From positions 62,001 to 126,000 of the forward strand of contig NZ_JAGINP010000004.1 in NCBI RefSeq assembly GCF_017876155.1: a DNA stretch of 64,000 nucleotides. Reading direction: 5' to 3'. Made by a program: the position numbers and the translations under genes. Source of the DNA: Azospirillum rugosum (GTDB taxonomy: Bacteria; Pseudomonadota; Alphaproteobacteria; Azospirillales; Azospirillaceae). Shown here piece after piece: positions 52,407-62,216 of this stretch. Position 1 is the first letter of the stretch, and every line of letters begins with the position of its first letter. The notes under the pieces are model-generated. The model worked only from the letters and a program-made list of their open reading frames with translations, searched no databases and was not told where the DNA came from.

Positions 52407-53699
52407 TCAGTCCCGGTCCACGGTCAGCGTCACGACGTGGGTCGCGCAGGAGATGCAGGGGTCGTAGTTGCGGATGGCCTGTTCGCAACGGTCCTTCAGC
52501 CGGTCGTCGGGCAGGTCCAGGTTCGCCTGGACGACACCGCGCAGGTCGGCCTCGATCTGTTTCTGGTTCTGCGAGGTCGGCGGCACGATGCTGGCCGAAG
52601 CGATGCGCCCCTCCCCGTCCAGGTCGTAGCGGTGATAACAGAGGCCGCGCGGCGCCTCCGTGCAGCCGGTGCCCCGGCCGGCGCGGGGCAGGATGGGCAC
52701 GGCGGCCGGGTCGAATTCCTCGTAGCCCTCGGCCAGCCGCACCGCCTCGTCGCAGGCGTAGACCGTCTCCACCGCCCGGACAACGAGGCTCTTGAAGGGA
52801 TTCCGCACCACCCGCGGCAGCCCGGCCTCGGCGGCCGCCTGCTTGGCGAGCGGGGACAGCTGGTCGAAGTTCAGCGCATAGCGGGCCAGCGGCCCGACCA
52901 TGTAGGGCCGGTCCGCCCCGACCATCACGCCGTGCAGCGCGTTGGAGTGGGCGACATGCTCCTCCGCGAAGTGCGTTTCAAAGTCGGCGATGGAAATGTC
53001 CAGCCCGCGGTTGGAGACGATGCGCCCGCGGTCGATGGCGTATTCGTCCGGGTGATGCAGCGCGACGAAGGTGTAGTCGTCCTCGTAGTCCGGGAAGGCG
53101 AAGCCGGCGAACAGGCGCACGGACTCCACCGCCGCGTCGCGCGCCCGGCGCAGGTCGTCGAGCATCCCGCGCACTTCGGCCCTCGGCGGCGCCTTCCAGA
53201 AGCCGCCAACGCGGGTGTTGACGGGATGGACGGCGCGCCCACCCAGCACCTCCAGGATGCGGTTGCCGGTCTTCTTCAGGTCGAGCGCCCGCTCCACCAC
53301 GCCCGGATGCGCCTTGGCAAGCTGGATGGAATCCTCGAAGCCCATGAAGTCCGGCGCGTGCAGCAGGTAAGCGTGCAGGACGTGGCTCTGGATCCACTCC
53401 CCGCAATAGAGCAGGCGGCGGGCCTCGCGGATCGGCTCCGGCACGGCCACGCCCAGCGCGTCTTCCATGGCGTGGCTGGACCCGACGATGTAGGCGACCG
53501 GGCAAATGCCGCAAATGCGCGACGTGATGTCCGGCGCGTCGCCGTAGGGGCGGCCGACCAGCAGCGCCTCGAAGAAGCGCGGCGGTTCGAAGATGCGGAA
53601 CTTCAGGTCCTGCACCACCCCGCCCTTCACCCGAACATACAGCGCCCCCTCCCCCTCGACACGGGCCAGGGCATCGACCTTGATGGTGCGGGTTTGCAT
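52407..53699 (-). CDS. hyhL: [NiFe]-hydrogenase large subunit, group 3b (HyhL)
   Basis: This 430-residue catalytic subunit has the NiFe ligands in RICGICP (residues 61-67) and DPCISCATH (413-421). The short tail VVTLTVDRD would be removed by a maturation protease. The overall length and absence of a longer C-terminus fit the soluble NADP-linked, sulfhydrogenase-like group 3b. It is the last gene of the operon and starts 2 bases after the DUF559 stop codon, so its translation may be coupled to that intruding gene. Confidence 0.9.
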   Translation of the reverse strand: MQTRTIKVDALARVEGEGALYVRVKGGVVQDLKFRIFEPPRFFEALLVGRPYGDAPDITSRICGICPVAYIVGSSHAMEDALGVAVPEPIREARRLLYCGEWIQSHVLHAYLLHAPDFMGFEDSIQLAKAHPGVVERALDLKKTGNRILEVLGGRAVHPVNTRVGGFWKAPPRAEVRGMLDDLRRARDAAVESVRLFAGFAFPDYEDDYTFVALHHPDEYAIDRGRIVSNRGLDISIADFETHFAEEHVAHSNALHGVMVGADRPYMVGPLARYALNFDQLSPLAKQAAAEAGLPRVVRNPFKSLVVRAVETVYACDEAVRLAEGYEEFDPAAVPILPRAGRGTGCTEAPRGLCYHRYDLDGEGRIASASIVPPTSQNQKQIEADLRGVVQANLDLPDDRLKDRCEQAIRNYDPCISCATHVVTLTVDRD

Positions 53700-53701
53700 G
53701 G

Positions 53702-54052
53702 TCAGGCCTCATTCATCAGGGCGTTCCACACCGTCTCCGCGACGCCGTCGGGGTTGGCGAGGATGTCGGTGTTCCAGAAGCGCAGGATGCGCCAGCCGAG
53801 TGATGCCAGTTCGCGGTCACGATGATGGTCATGGGCGGAGCCGTTGTGCTGGCCGCCGTCGGCTTCGACCGCGACCTTGGCCTCCAGACAGGCGAAATCG
53901 AGGATGTAGGGTGGCACGGGGTGCTGGCGCCGGAAGCGAAACCCGGCAATCTGCTGGCCGCGCAGGAGCGACCACAGCTTGCGTTCCGCGTCCGTCGGTT
54001 CGGCGCGGAGCGCACGGGCTTGATTTTTTGTGGCGGCGGGGGTGTAGGCCAT
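53702..54052 (-). CDS. DUF559 (restriction endonuclease-like) protein within the hydrogenase operon
   Basis: This 116-residue protein matches the DUF559/very-short-patch-repair-like fold: [40 protein letters not shown], then [12 protein letters not shown] and [11 protein letters not shown]. The Asp, Glu and QH pattern is the PD-(D/E)XK-type core. It has a good ribosome site (GGAGG) next to a family A repeat. It separates hyhS from hyhL, which are normally adjacent, so repeat and gene look like a joint insertion. A hydrogenase role is not expected from its family. Confidence 0.85.
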   Translation of the reverse strand: MAYTPAATKNQARALRAEPTDAERKLWSLLRGQQIAGFRFRRQHPVPPYILDFACLEAKVAVEADGGQHNGSAHDHHRDRELASLGWRILRFWNTDILANPDGVAETVWNALMNEA

Positions 54053-54071
54053 GGGTTATGGCCTCCCGCGG

Positions 54072-54200
54072 GTGGTCGCGTTGGGCCCCCACCCAACCCT
54101 CCCCCACCTTCGGCGGGGGAGGGCTTTCAGGAACGCGCGGCGGAGTTCCCTCCCCCGTCGAAGATGGGGGAGGGTTAGGGTGGGGGCCCAGCGCGACGAC
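54072..54200. repeat. Family A palindromic repeat between hyhS and the DUF559 gene
   Basis: The outer arms are GTGGTCGCGTTGGGCCCCCA and GGGGGCCCAGCGCGACGAC. The inner arms are CCCTCCCCCACCTTCGGCGG and CCGTCGAAGATGGGGGAGGG. It lies within an operon, so the polycistronic mRNA would carry a large hairpin here. Confidence 0.88.
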
Positions 54201-54212
54201 TCGGACGACCAC

Positions 54213-55010
54213 TCACTCCGTCCGCTCATGCGCATCCCCCTCCCTCCGAAACTCCTCCGCGTCCGCGTTGAAGGAGCGGAAGGCGTTGGCGATCTCCGCA
54301 TCCCCCCACCCCAGCGCGGTCAGCTGCTTGGCGAGCGCCGCGGTGTTCGGCGTCTCCTTCGGGCCGAAGCAGCCGTAGCAGCCGCGCTCGAACCGCGGGC
54401 AGAGGTTGCCGCAGCCGGCCTGGGTCACGGGGCCGAGGCACGGCACGCCGCGCGCCACCATCACGCACACCGTCCCGTGCAGCTTGCATTCGATGCACTG
54501 GCTGTGCGGAGGCACGACCGGGCGGCGGCCGTTCAGGAAGGCGTTCAGCACCTCCAGCAGCTGGGCCTTGTTGATCGGGCAGCCGTGCAGCTCGAAATCG
54601 ACGGTCACATGGTCGCGGATGGCGGTGGAGGTCGCCAGCGTGTCGATGAAGTCCGGGCGGGCGTAGACGGCGCGGATGAAGCCGTCCACGTCGCGGAAGT
54701 TCCGCAATGCCTGGATGCCGCCCGCCGTGGCGCAGGCGCCGATGGTGATCAGGACCTTCGACCGGGCGCGGATGCGGCGGATGCGCTCCGCGTCATGCGG
54801 CGTGCCGATGGAGCCCTCGACCAGAGAGACGTCGTAGGGGCCCTGGATCGCAACGCGGGTCGCCTCCAAGAAATAGGCGATCTCCACCGCGTCGGCGACG
54901 GCCAGCAGCTCGTCCTCGCAGTCGAGCAGCGACAGCTGGCAGCCGTCGCAGGAGGAGAATTTCCACACCGCAAGCTTTGGACGTTTTCGGGCCATATGAT
55001 TTGGGGGCAT
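54213..55010 (-). CDS. hyhS: [NiFe]-hydrogenase small subunit, group 3b (HyhS)
   Basis: This 265-residue subunit passes electrons from the NiFe site through Fe-S clusters. Proximal cluster ligands begin with [11 protein letters not shown] (C21, C24), then GACATAGG and HGCPINK. A C-terminal set ([11 protein letters not shown], then [15 protein letters not shown]) binds further clusters. There is no Tat signal, so it is cytoplasmic. The start at 55010 follows GGGAG with good spacing and comes 1 base after the hyhG stop. Confidence 0.9.
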   Translation of the reverse strand: MPPNHMARKRPKLAVWKFSSCDGCQLSLLDCEDELLAVADAVEIAYFLEATRVAIQGPYDVSLVEGSIGTPHDAERIRRIRARSKVLITIGACATAGGIQALRNFRDVDGFIRAVYARPDFIDTLATSTAIRDHVTVDFELHGCPINKAQLLEVLNAFLNGRRPVVPPHSQCIECKLHGTVCVMVARGVPCLGPVTQAGCGNLCPRFERGCYGCFGPKETPNTAALAKQLTALGWGDAEIANAFRSFNADAEEFRREGDAHERTE

Positions 55011-55011
55011 G

Positions 55012-55887
55012 TCACAGCTCCCGCACGGAGAAGACGTGCTCGATGGTGTCGTAGCGGTAGACGGGGCCGTCCTTGCACATGAAGGATCCGCCCATCTGGC
55101 AATGCCCGCAGAAGCCGACGCCGCACTTCATGTTGCGCTCCAGCGTCACGTAGATGCGGTCGGCGGTCACGCCGCGCTCGTACAGCGCCTGGACGGCGGG
55201 GCGGGTCATCGTCTCCGACCGGCAGACGTAGGCGGTGGTCTGCTCCGGGTCGAAGCGCGCGATCTTCACCAGGTTCGCCACGCTGCCCACCCGGCCGCGG
55301 TAGCCGGAGGGGGCGGAATGGACGGTGACGTGGACCTGCATGTCGAAGCGGCCGCGCCACTGGTGCAACTGCTTCTCGTACAGGATGTCGTGCGTCCCGC
55401 GGGAGCCGTAGCAGAGCACCACCTTGCCGAAGTGCTCCCGCCGGTTCAGCACCTCCATGATGAGCGGGCGCAACGGGGCGAGGCCGATGGTGCCGGTGAC
55501 GAAGAGTACGTCATGGCCGTACGCCTCTTCGATCGGCCAGGGATGGCCGAAGGGGCCGCGTACGCCGATGCTGTCGCCGGGCCGCAGCGCCGCCATGGCG
55601 CGCGTCACGGTGCCGACCTCCCGCACCGTGTGGACCAGCCGGTTGGGGTCGCGGCAGTCGCCGGAGACGGAGATCGCCACCTCCCCCACCCCGAACACGT
55701 ACAGCATGTTGAACTGGCCGGGCCGGAAGACGTACGGCCGCCCGTCCAGGCTTTCCAGCACCAGCGTGAAGCAGCCGTCCACCTCGCGCAGGCGCCGGAC
55801 GATCCGGAACGGGCGCGGCACCATGGGGTCGGCCTTGTTTGAAAAGTCGGCGGCAGCGCCTGCGGGGGAAAGGAGCGCGGAGTCCAT
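55012..55887 (-). CDS. hyhG: Hydrogenase FAD/NAD(P)-binding subunit (HyhG)
   Basis: This 291-residue flavoprotein of the ferredoxin-NADP reductase type has FAD site [17 protein letters not shown] and the NAD(P) site [14 protein letters not shown]. Its C-terminal 2Fe-2S ligands are [19 protein letters not shown]. It links the hydrogenase to NAD(P)H. It lies between the cNMP-binding gene and hyhS in the usual group 3b order. Confidence 0.9.
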   Translation of the reverse strand: MDSALLSPAGAAADFSNKADPMVPRPFRIVRRLREVDGCFTLVLESLDGRPYVFRPGQFNMLYVFGVGEVAISVSGDCRDPNRLVHTVREVGTVTRAMAALRPGDSIGVRGPFGHPWPIEEAYGHDVLFVTGTIGLAPLRPLIMEVLNRREHFGKVVLCYGSRGTHDILYEKQLHQWRGRFDMQVHVTVHSAPSGYRGRVGSVANLVKIARFDPEQTTAYVCRSETMTRPAVQALYERGVTADRIYVTLERNMKCGVGFCGHCQMGGSFMCKDGPVYRYDTIEHVFSVREL

Positions 55888-55899
55888 GGGAGTCCTCCG

Positions 55900-56373
55900 T
55901 CACTCGGCGGCGTCGGTGGTCAGCTCGACGATGCGCAGGCGCGCCTCGGCGATGCGGCGGCCCATGACGGGGATGAAGCGCTGGTAGAGGTGGAAGCCCA
56001 GCTCGTGGTTCTCGTCGATCTTGCGGCGCAGGCAGGCGCCGTCGATGGCGATGGCCCGCACCTGCTCTGCCGCGCGCGCGTCGAAGGTCCAGCGGTAGGG
56101 CGGGACCAGCCAGGACCAGCCGAGGATCTCCCCCTCCCCGATGTTCTCCACCACCACGCTCGGCCGGCCGGGCGCGTGCACCTCCACCGCCACGATGCCC
56201 TGGCGGATCAGGTAGAAGTGGTCGGCGGTGCCGCCTTCCTGGAACAGGAACTCGCCGGGGCGCCAGTGGGCGTTGGCGCAGCAGCCGACCACCACCCCGC
56301 GCACGTCGGGCGGCATGTCGCGGAAGAACGGATGTTCGGCCAGCAGCCGGCCCAGCCCCTCGACCTGCACCAT
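55900..56373 (-). CDS. Cyclic nucleotide-binding domain protein of the hydrogenase operon
   Basis: This 157-residue single-domain protein has the Crp-type nucleotide-binding fold ([48 protein letters not shown]) but no DNA-binding domain. It lies 2 bases after hyhB and 12 before hyhG. Such proteins accompany several group 3b operons. A role in sensing or modulating the enzyme is inferred and the ligand is unknown. An upstream frame to 56679 is antisense-like translation of hyhB and was not used. Confidence 0.85.
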   Translation of the reverse strand: MVQVEGLGRLLAEHPFFRDMPPDVRGVVVGCCANAHWRPGEFLFQEGGTADHFYLIRQGIVAVEVHAPGRPSVVVENIGEGEILGWSWLVPPYRWTFDARAAEQVRAIAIDGACLRRKIDENHELGFHLYQRFIPVMGRRIAEARLRIVELTTDAAE

Positions 56374-56375
56374 GG

Positions 56376-57572
<1,197 letters not shown>

Positions 57573-57754
57573 GGGCAGCCCCCTCGCGTCTCGACGTGAC
57601 GGGCGAAGTATACGCCCTTTGGCGAAGCGTTGAAGGTCCGGCCCGAACCACCTTAGTCGTGGGCGGCGAGCGTTTTGTCGCAGTCTGGCGTTCCGTGCGG
57701 GCCGTTCCGTCTGATAGGAACGCGCCCCCAACTGGGCAGACGACGAGGGATCGA

Positions 57755-58504
57755 ATGGCGAAGTGGAATTCCGGGCCGGTCCGCCGCCAACCGCCGGGCC
57801 GCCAACCGTCAGGCCGGTCAGCGCGGCGCGGGCAGCCGCTGACGCTGGGCGGCCTGATTGCCGTGCTGCTGGTGCTCGCCGCCGTGTATCTGTGGGAGAG
57901 GTACAACCAGCCGCCGCGCCCCGCCCCGGACGCCTCCATCGACTACGCCCAAGTGACTCGGCAGCTCGACAGCATCCGCGTGGAAGAGGAAAAGCGCGGC
58001 GGCTACGTCCGCGAGGAGTGGCCGCACTGGCTGGGCACCGACGTCAAGTGCCTGAACACGCGCGAACAGGCGCTGATCCGCGATTCCGCGGAACCGGCCA
58101 AACTGTCGCCCAACGGCTGCTCGGTCGTCTCCGGCGTCTGGTACGATCCCTACACGGGGGAGACCTTCACCAGTCCCCGCCAGGTCGACATCGACCACCG
58201 CGTGCCGCTGGAGGAGGCCTACGGCAGCGGCGGCTACGACTGGCCGCGCGAGAAGCGCGCCGCCTACGCCAACGACCTGACCGACCCGCTGACCCTCATC
58301 ACCGTGTCCATCGCCGCCAACCGGGCGAAGGGCTCCAAAGGGCCGGAGGAATGGTTGCCGCCGCGCCAGGAATACCTCTGCACCTACGTCGCCAACTGGA
58401 TCGCCGTGAAGGCCCGCTGGGAGCTGACCATGGACGAGCGCGAGCGCGTGACGGTCGGCAACATCATCGCCGACTGCCGCGAGCGGTCCGGAGCGGTCCA
58501 TTGA
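57755..58504 (+). CDS. Membrane-anchored HNH endonuclease-family protein
   Basis: This 249-residue protein has a basic N-terminus, one membrane span (LTLGGLIAVLLVLAAVYLW, residues 29-47) and a C-terminal HNH-like domain of the GmrSD/DUF1524 type. The motif is VDIDHRVPLEEAYGSGGYDW then NDLTDPLTLITVSIAANRAK and GPEEWLPP. The domain would face the periplasm, suggesting a non-specific nuclease outside the cytoplasm. It is divergent from the hydrogenase operon and shows no other link to it. Confidence 0.8.
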   Translation: MAKWNSGPVRRQPPGRQPSGRSARRGQPLTLGGLIAVLLVLAAVYLWERYNQPPRPAPDASIDYAQVTRQLDSIRVEEEKRGGYVREEWPHWLGTDVKCLNTREQALIRDSAEPAKLSPNGCSVVSGVWYDPYTGETFTSPRQVDIDHRVPLEEAYGSGGYDWPREKRAAYANDLTDPLTLITVSIAANRAKGSKGPEEWLPPRQEYLCTYVANWIAVKARWELTMDERERVTVGNIIADCRERSGAVH

Positions 58505-58611
58505 TCACGGCCTGCGCCTAGGCAAGGCGCACGACACCATGTACATCGTGACAGCGTCGTGCCGGTGCTCCGGCATAGGGGATGCTGCGTGGTGTCGATC
58601 TGGAGCTTTGG

Positions 58612-59679
58612 ATGAGCCAAAAGATTCATGACAACAATTTTGATGCGATGCGCCTCCTGGCGGCGACACTCGTTGTTTACAGCCACGCCTTTGCCCTGCA
58701 TGGCTTGAGTCAGCCGCGTTTCCTAGGCTTCGCATTCCTGGGCGAGCTTGGGGTCTATATTTTCTTCATCATGAGCGGTTATCTCGTTGTTCAGAGCTGG
58801 ATGAACGACCCGCATCCCCTGCGATTTCTCGTGCGACGCAGCCTGCGGATATTTCCGGCCCTGATTGCCGTCGTATTCCTAAGCGCCTGTGCGCTTGGTC
58901 CATTGCTGACCACCTTGCCGGCCGGCGACTATTTCTCGCACCCGATTACCCTTCGGTATCTCGCGAACGCCTATCTTGTGATCAGCTACGCGCTGCCCGG
59001 CGTCTTCGACACGAACCCCTACCCGGTTGCGGTCAACGGCAGCCTGTGGAGCCTGCCCATCGAGTTCCTGATGTACGTCTTCGTGCTGGCGTTCGGGGTT
59101 GTGGGGCTTGTCCGGATGAAATGGACCCTTCCTTTGACCGGGGCCATGCTGATCGCGGTCGGTCACTATTTCCGTGAGCACCAAGTCGATGCGATCGTGT
59201 TTGCCGGCACGGACTTTCGACAAGCCTTTTTCGTGGGCGTGTATTTCTTTGCCGGCGCCTCCCTGTATATGTTCAGGGATGCCATCCGATTCAGCATCTC
59301 TGGCGTGGCAATCGCCTGTGCCTTCGGCCTTGCGCTAAACGGCAGCCCATGGATTCAGTATTGGAGCGTGATCGGGCTGCCTTACATCGTCATCGCCGTT
59401 TGCGTGCAGAGCGAAAGCTGGCTGCAAATCCCGAAAAAAGTTGGGGATCTGTCGTACGGGATTTACCTGTACAGCTTTCCGGTTCAGCAGACCCTTGAAT
59501 CGTTCCTGCATGACAAGCTCGGCTTCTTGTCCATCTTTGCACTGGAGCTGGTGATTACGGCTTTCCTCGCGTTTTGTTCGTGGCATGGGCTGGAGAAGCT
59601 GGCCCTCAGGCTCAAGCCGAAGCGCAGCGAAGGCAGGCGCCTCATTCCGGCCTCCGACGCCAGCCGCATCACTCCCTGA
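58612..59679 (+). CDS. Acyltransferase family 3 (OafA-like) membrane protein
   Basis: This 355-residue polytopic protein has about ten spans. The family start is NFDAMRLLAATLVVYSHAFA, with the catalytic His in YSHAF, and it has FIMSGYLVVQSWM. It probably acetylates a surface sugar such as LPS O-antigen or exopolysaccharide. The ATG at 58612 follows GGAG; the TTG/ATG frame from 58582 is less likely. Codon use is plainly less GC-biased than in neighbours (many TTT, ATT, CTT, GTT codons), which suggests recent transfer. Confidence 0.85.
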   Translation: MSQKIHDNNFDAMRLLAATLVVYSHAFALHGLSQPRFLGFAFLGELGVYIFFIMSGYLVVQSWMNDPHPLRFLVRRSLRIFPALIAVVFLSACALGPLLTTLPAGDYFSHPITLRYLANAYLVISYALPGVFDTNPYPVAVNGSLWSLPIEFLMYVFVLAFGVVGLVRMKWTLPLTGAMLIAVGHYFREHQVDAIVFAGTDFRQAFFVGVYFFAGASLYMFRDAIRFSISGVAIACAFGLALNGSPWIQYWSVIGLPYIVIAVCVQSESWLQIPKKVGDLSYGIYLYSFPVQQTLESFLHDKLGFLSIFALELVITAFLAFCSWHGLEKLALRLKPKRSEGRRLIPASDASRITP

Positions 59680-59787
59680 GGCGCCGGCGGCTTCCAGCGT
59701 TCCCCGATCTTCCCAGCGCCGTGACGTTCTCGTTCCCTCGCGTTCCGGCAGGCGTCCGACCCAGCGGCCGGCCAAGGGGCATCCCCG

Positions 59788-60216
59788 TCACCACCCCAGG
59801 AAAATGCCCACGTCGCCGGGCATGCCGCCGGGATAGTCCAGGATTTGCGCGCGGATCCGATAGCCCAGAGGGCGCAGCCGCGCGTCGAAAGAATCGTAGA
59901 GTTCGCGGGCGAAGCCGGTCAGGCTGGCCGGCCAGTCGTCGGACAGGTTGTTGATGGCGCGTCCGCCGTCCTCGCACCAATCGCTGGGAAAGCGCAGCAC
60001 CAGGATGTCGTGGTCGCCGCGCTTGGCGGCCTCGGCGACCTGGTGGTTGAAGCGGTCTTCCACCTTCGGATCCAGGTGCCGGTGCAGGAAGGCGTCGTGC
60101 TGCCGCTTCAACTCCTCCTCGTGCTTGTGCTCCAGTTCCTCGGCGTCAAGCAGGAGTTGGCGGTGCTGCTCCTCCGCCATCCGGCGGAGGTCTTCCGGAC
60201 GCAGGAGCGTGGTCAT
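59788..60216 (-). CDS. Conserved hypothetical protein with helical N-terminus
   Basis: This 142-residue soluble protein of no recognised family has a charged, probably coiled-coil N-terminal half (residues 8-50, HKHEEELKRQHDAFLHRHLD). A globular C-terminal half holds ILVLRFPSDWCEDGGRAINN, then GFARELYDSFDARLRPLGYR and a GGMPGDVGIFLGW end. Normal codon use supports a real gene. There are no close neighbours on its strand. Confidence 0.6.
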   Translation of the reverse strand: MTTLLRPEDLRRMAEEQHRQLLLDAEELEHKHEEELKRQHDAFLHRHLDPKVEDRFNHQVAEAAKRGDHDILVLRFPSDWCEDGGRAINNLSDDWPASLTGFARELYDSFDARLRPLGYRIRAQILDYPGGMPGDVGIFLGW

Positions 60217-60344
60217 CGGCGCTCTCCCGTGCAGGAGGACTGGATCAATCAGCTTACGGGCAGCCTACGAAACCCGCCCGCCGAAGGCCAGGGCGCCCGT
60301 TGCCGCAGCACGGCGTCGGCTTGGCCGCAGCACGCAGAAAGGCG

Positions 60345-60599
60345 TCAGTGCAGGATGTTGCCGGCGACCCAGCGTTCGACGATCTGCTCCGCCTCGGGCA
60401 TCGCCAGTTCCGGATGGTGCCAGCGCAGGACCACGGTGGCGGCTTCCAGCGCGTGGCGGTCCGGCCGGCCCCGGCCGACCAGCTCGCGGTAGGCGCGCTC
60501 CACGATGGGACGGCAGCCGCAGACGGCCGCCTCGCAGGCGGCGAAGCGCTCGGCGAAGTCCTTTTGCCGCTGATCCGATGAATGTCCGTCCGCCGGCAT
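60345..60599 (-). CDS. Small hypothetical protein coupled to fur
   Basis: This 84-residue protein overlaps the fur stop codon by 1 base (ATGA arrangement), so it is very likely co-translated with fur. It has three Cys near residues 22-28 (CEAAVCGC) and two adjacent His later (RWHHPELAMPEAEQIV), which could bind metal. No family is recognised. Confidence 0.6.
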   Translation of the reverse strand: MPADGHSSDQRQKDFAERFAACEAAVCGCRPIVERAYRELVGRGRPDRHALEAATVVLRWHHPELAMPEAEQIVERWVAGNILH

Positions 60600-61063
60600 C
60601 AGGCGGGCTCCGTTCCCTTGCGCTTCGTCCGTCGCCCGAAGATCTCCAGGCGCTGGCCAATCATATCGAATCCAAGCTCGCGGGCAATGCGCGCGACGGC
60701 CTCCTCCAGCTCGCCGTCCTGGAATTCGACCACCTCGCCCGACTCGATGTCGATCAGGTGATGGTGGTGGTCGCCCCGGGCCTCCTCGTAGCGCGCGCGG
60801 CCGTCGCCGAAATCGTGGCGCTGGATGATGCCAATTTCCTCGAACAGCCGCATGGACCGGTAGACGGTGGCGAGGCTGATGCCGGAGTCGATGGCGGAGG
60901 CGCGGCGGTACACCTCCTCCACGTCGGGATGGTCGGCGGATTCCGACAGGACGCGCGCGATGATCCGGCGCTGGCCGGTCATCTTCAGCCCCCGCTCCGC
61001 GCAGGCGCGTTCGAGCCGCGACGGGAGGGCATCGTCGGGAGACATTCCAGGGTGCGTCGTCAC
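60599..61063 (-). CDS. fur: Fur family transcriptional regulator
   Basis: This 154-residue metal-dependent repressor has the winged helix MTGQRRIIARVLSESADHPD with SLATVYRSMRLFEEIGI. The metal site GDHHHHLIDIESGEVVEFQD fits true Fur or Mur rather than Zur or PerR. The GTG at 61063 is preferred because AAGGA stands 7 bases before it. An ATG at 61045 has no ribosome site, and the longer frame to 61156 is not conserved-looking. It precedes a small co-translated gene and follows the His-rich periplasmic gene. Confidence 0.9.
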   Translation of the reverse strand: MTTHPGMSPDDALPSRLERACAERGLKMTGQRRIIARVLSESADHPDVEEVYRRASAIDSGISLATVYRSMRLFEEIGIIQRHDFGDGRARYEEARGDHHHHLIDIESGEVVEFQDGELEEAVARIARELGFDMIGQRLEIFGRRTKRKGTEPA

Positions 61064-61206
61064 AGGCTGATCCTTTCCGCTTCCATCCCCGGCCCCGCCG
61101 GGCTGTCCGCCGGCGTTGGCTGGAAAGGAGATGGAGAGCGGAAAGGGTCCTGGCAACGACTTTGTAATGCGGGAGAAGTAGCCTCAAAGGCTCCACAAGG
61201 AAACGT

Positions 61207-62049
61207 TTACTGGAAGTCGGCCTTCTTCTCTTCCACCTTCGTCACCAGCGCGCGGACGGCGTTGGGGTCGAGCACGGCCGGCGACGGCGGGACGGCGGTT
61301 GGGAAGGCCTTGGCGATCTCGTCCATGTTCCCGGTCACGGCCTTGAAGGCCTCGCCGTTCTTCGCGGCCAGCCCCTTGGCATGGGCCGAGACGTAGGCGC
61401 GCGCCGCCGTGACGAAGCCGCGCGCGTCCTGGTATTCCACGGCGTTGGCCAGCTTGTCGTCGACGAAGGCTTCCTTGTACTCCTCGGCCGCCTGCGACAG
61501 GACGCCGGGGGCGACCGTCATGGCGAAGGCCGGGGCCTTCTGGTCGGAGGCCTTCATGGCCTTTTCCAGCTTGGCGAGCACGGCGTCCTGCTTGGCGAAG
61601 ACCTCGGCGGCCGGCTTCTTGGCCTTCACGAGCCCGGCCAGCGCCTTCAGGTCGGCCTGGAAGTTCGGAAGCTTGCGCTTCTTGATCTCGCCTTCGATCA
61701 GGCCCCAGATCTCCTCGGTCGGGTGCAGGTAGTGGGGGGCAGCGTCGTCCAGGCGGCCGGCGCGGTACAGTTCCTGCCCGACGAGCAGGTGGCCCTTCAG
61801 CATCAGCAGGCGGCCGACCAGGGCTTCGCCTGCGGGGTATTCGGTGAAGATGTCCTGCTCCGGCTCCGCTTCGGCGGCGGCGCCGGCCGGGGCGGGATGC
61901 TGGTGGTCCGCCTGCGCGACCTGCACCGCGACGGGGGCGTGATGGCCGTGCCCGTGCATCGACCCGTGCATCTCGGCGGCGTTCGCCCCGGCGCCCAGAA
62001 GCGCGAAGGTGCCGATCCCCATCCAAAGCGTGAGCGTCTTCGTGTGCAT
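61207..62049 (-). CDS. His-rich periplasmic protein of unknown function
   Basis: This 280-residue protein has a signal peptide (LTLWMGIGTFALLGAGANAA, cleaved after ANA). The mature N-terminus is His/Met-rich (EMHGSMHGHGHHAP, then ADHQH). A mostly helical domain follows, with LKGHLLVGQELYRAGRLDDA and HYLHPTEEIWGLIEGEIKKR. The His cluster suggests metal binding. It lies just upstream of fur, and its promoter is overlapped by a Fur-like palindrome, so a part in iron or other metal handling is a fair inference. I do not recognise a characterised family. Confidence 0.7.
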   Translation of the reverse strand: MHTKTLTLWMGIGTFALLGAGANAAEMHGSMHGHGHHAPVAVQVAQADHQHPAPAGAAAEAEPEQDIFTEYPAGEALVGRLLMLKGHLLVGQELYRAGRLDDAAPHYLHPTEEIWGLIEGEIKKRKLPNFQADLKALAGLVKAKKPAAEVFAKQDAVLAKLEKAMKASDQKAPAFAMTVAPGVLSQAAEEYKEAFVDDKLANAVEYQDARGFVTAARAYVSAHAKGLAAKNGEAFKAVTGNMDEIAKAFPTAVPPSPAVLDPNAVRALVTKVEEKKADFQ

Positions 62050-62147
62050 GCGGGGTTGCCTTTCCTGTTTCCCGTTTGGTGCGCGTTCGGCCTGCGCCTG
62101 TTCGGCGCGTGTCCATGCGGCGTGTGTCGCGGTGCGATGCTCAACCC

Positions 62148-62177
62148 GCTATACTGAAATTGCGACTGAATCGCAAT
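62148..62177 (-). promoter_or_regulatory. Promoter with an overlapping Fur-like operator
   Basis: On the minus strand TTGCGA (62171-62176) and TATAGC (62148-62153) stand 17 bases apart, upstream of the His-rich gene. The perfect 7-5-7 palindrome ATTGCGACTGAATCGCAAT (62159-62177) covers the -35 and spacer. A plus-strand -10 (TATACT at 62150-62155) overlaps as well, so both divergent genes could be controlled. The palindrome resembles alphaproteobacterial Fur boxes. Confidence 0.6.
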
Positions 62178-62216
62178 AGCTGTGCGCGACAACCGTGCGC
62201 AACGAGGGCCCAGCGC

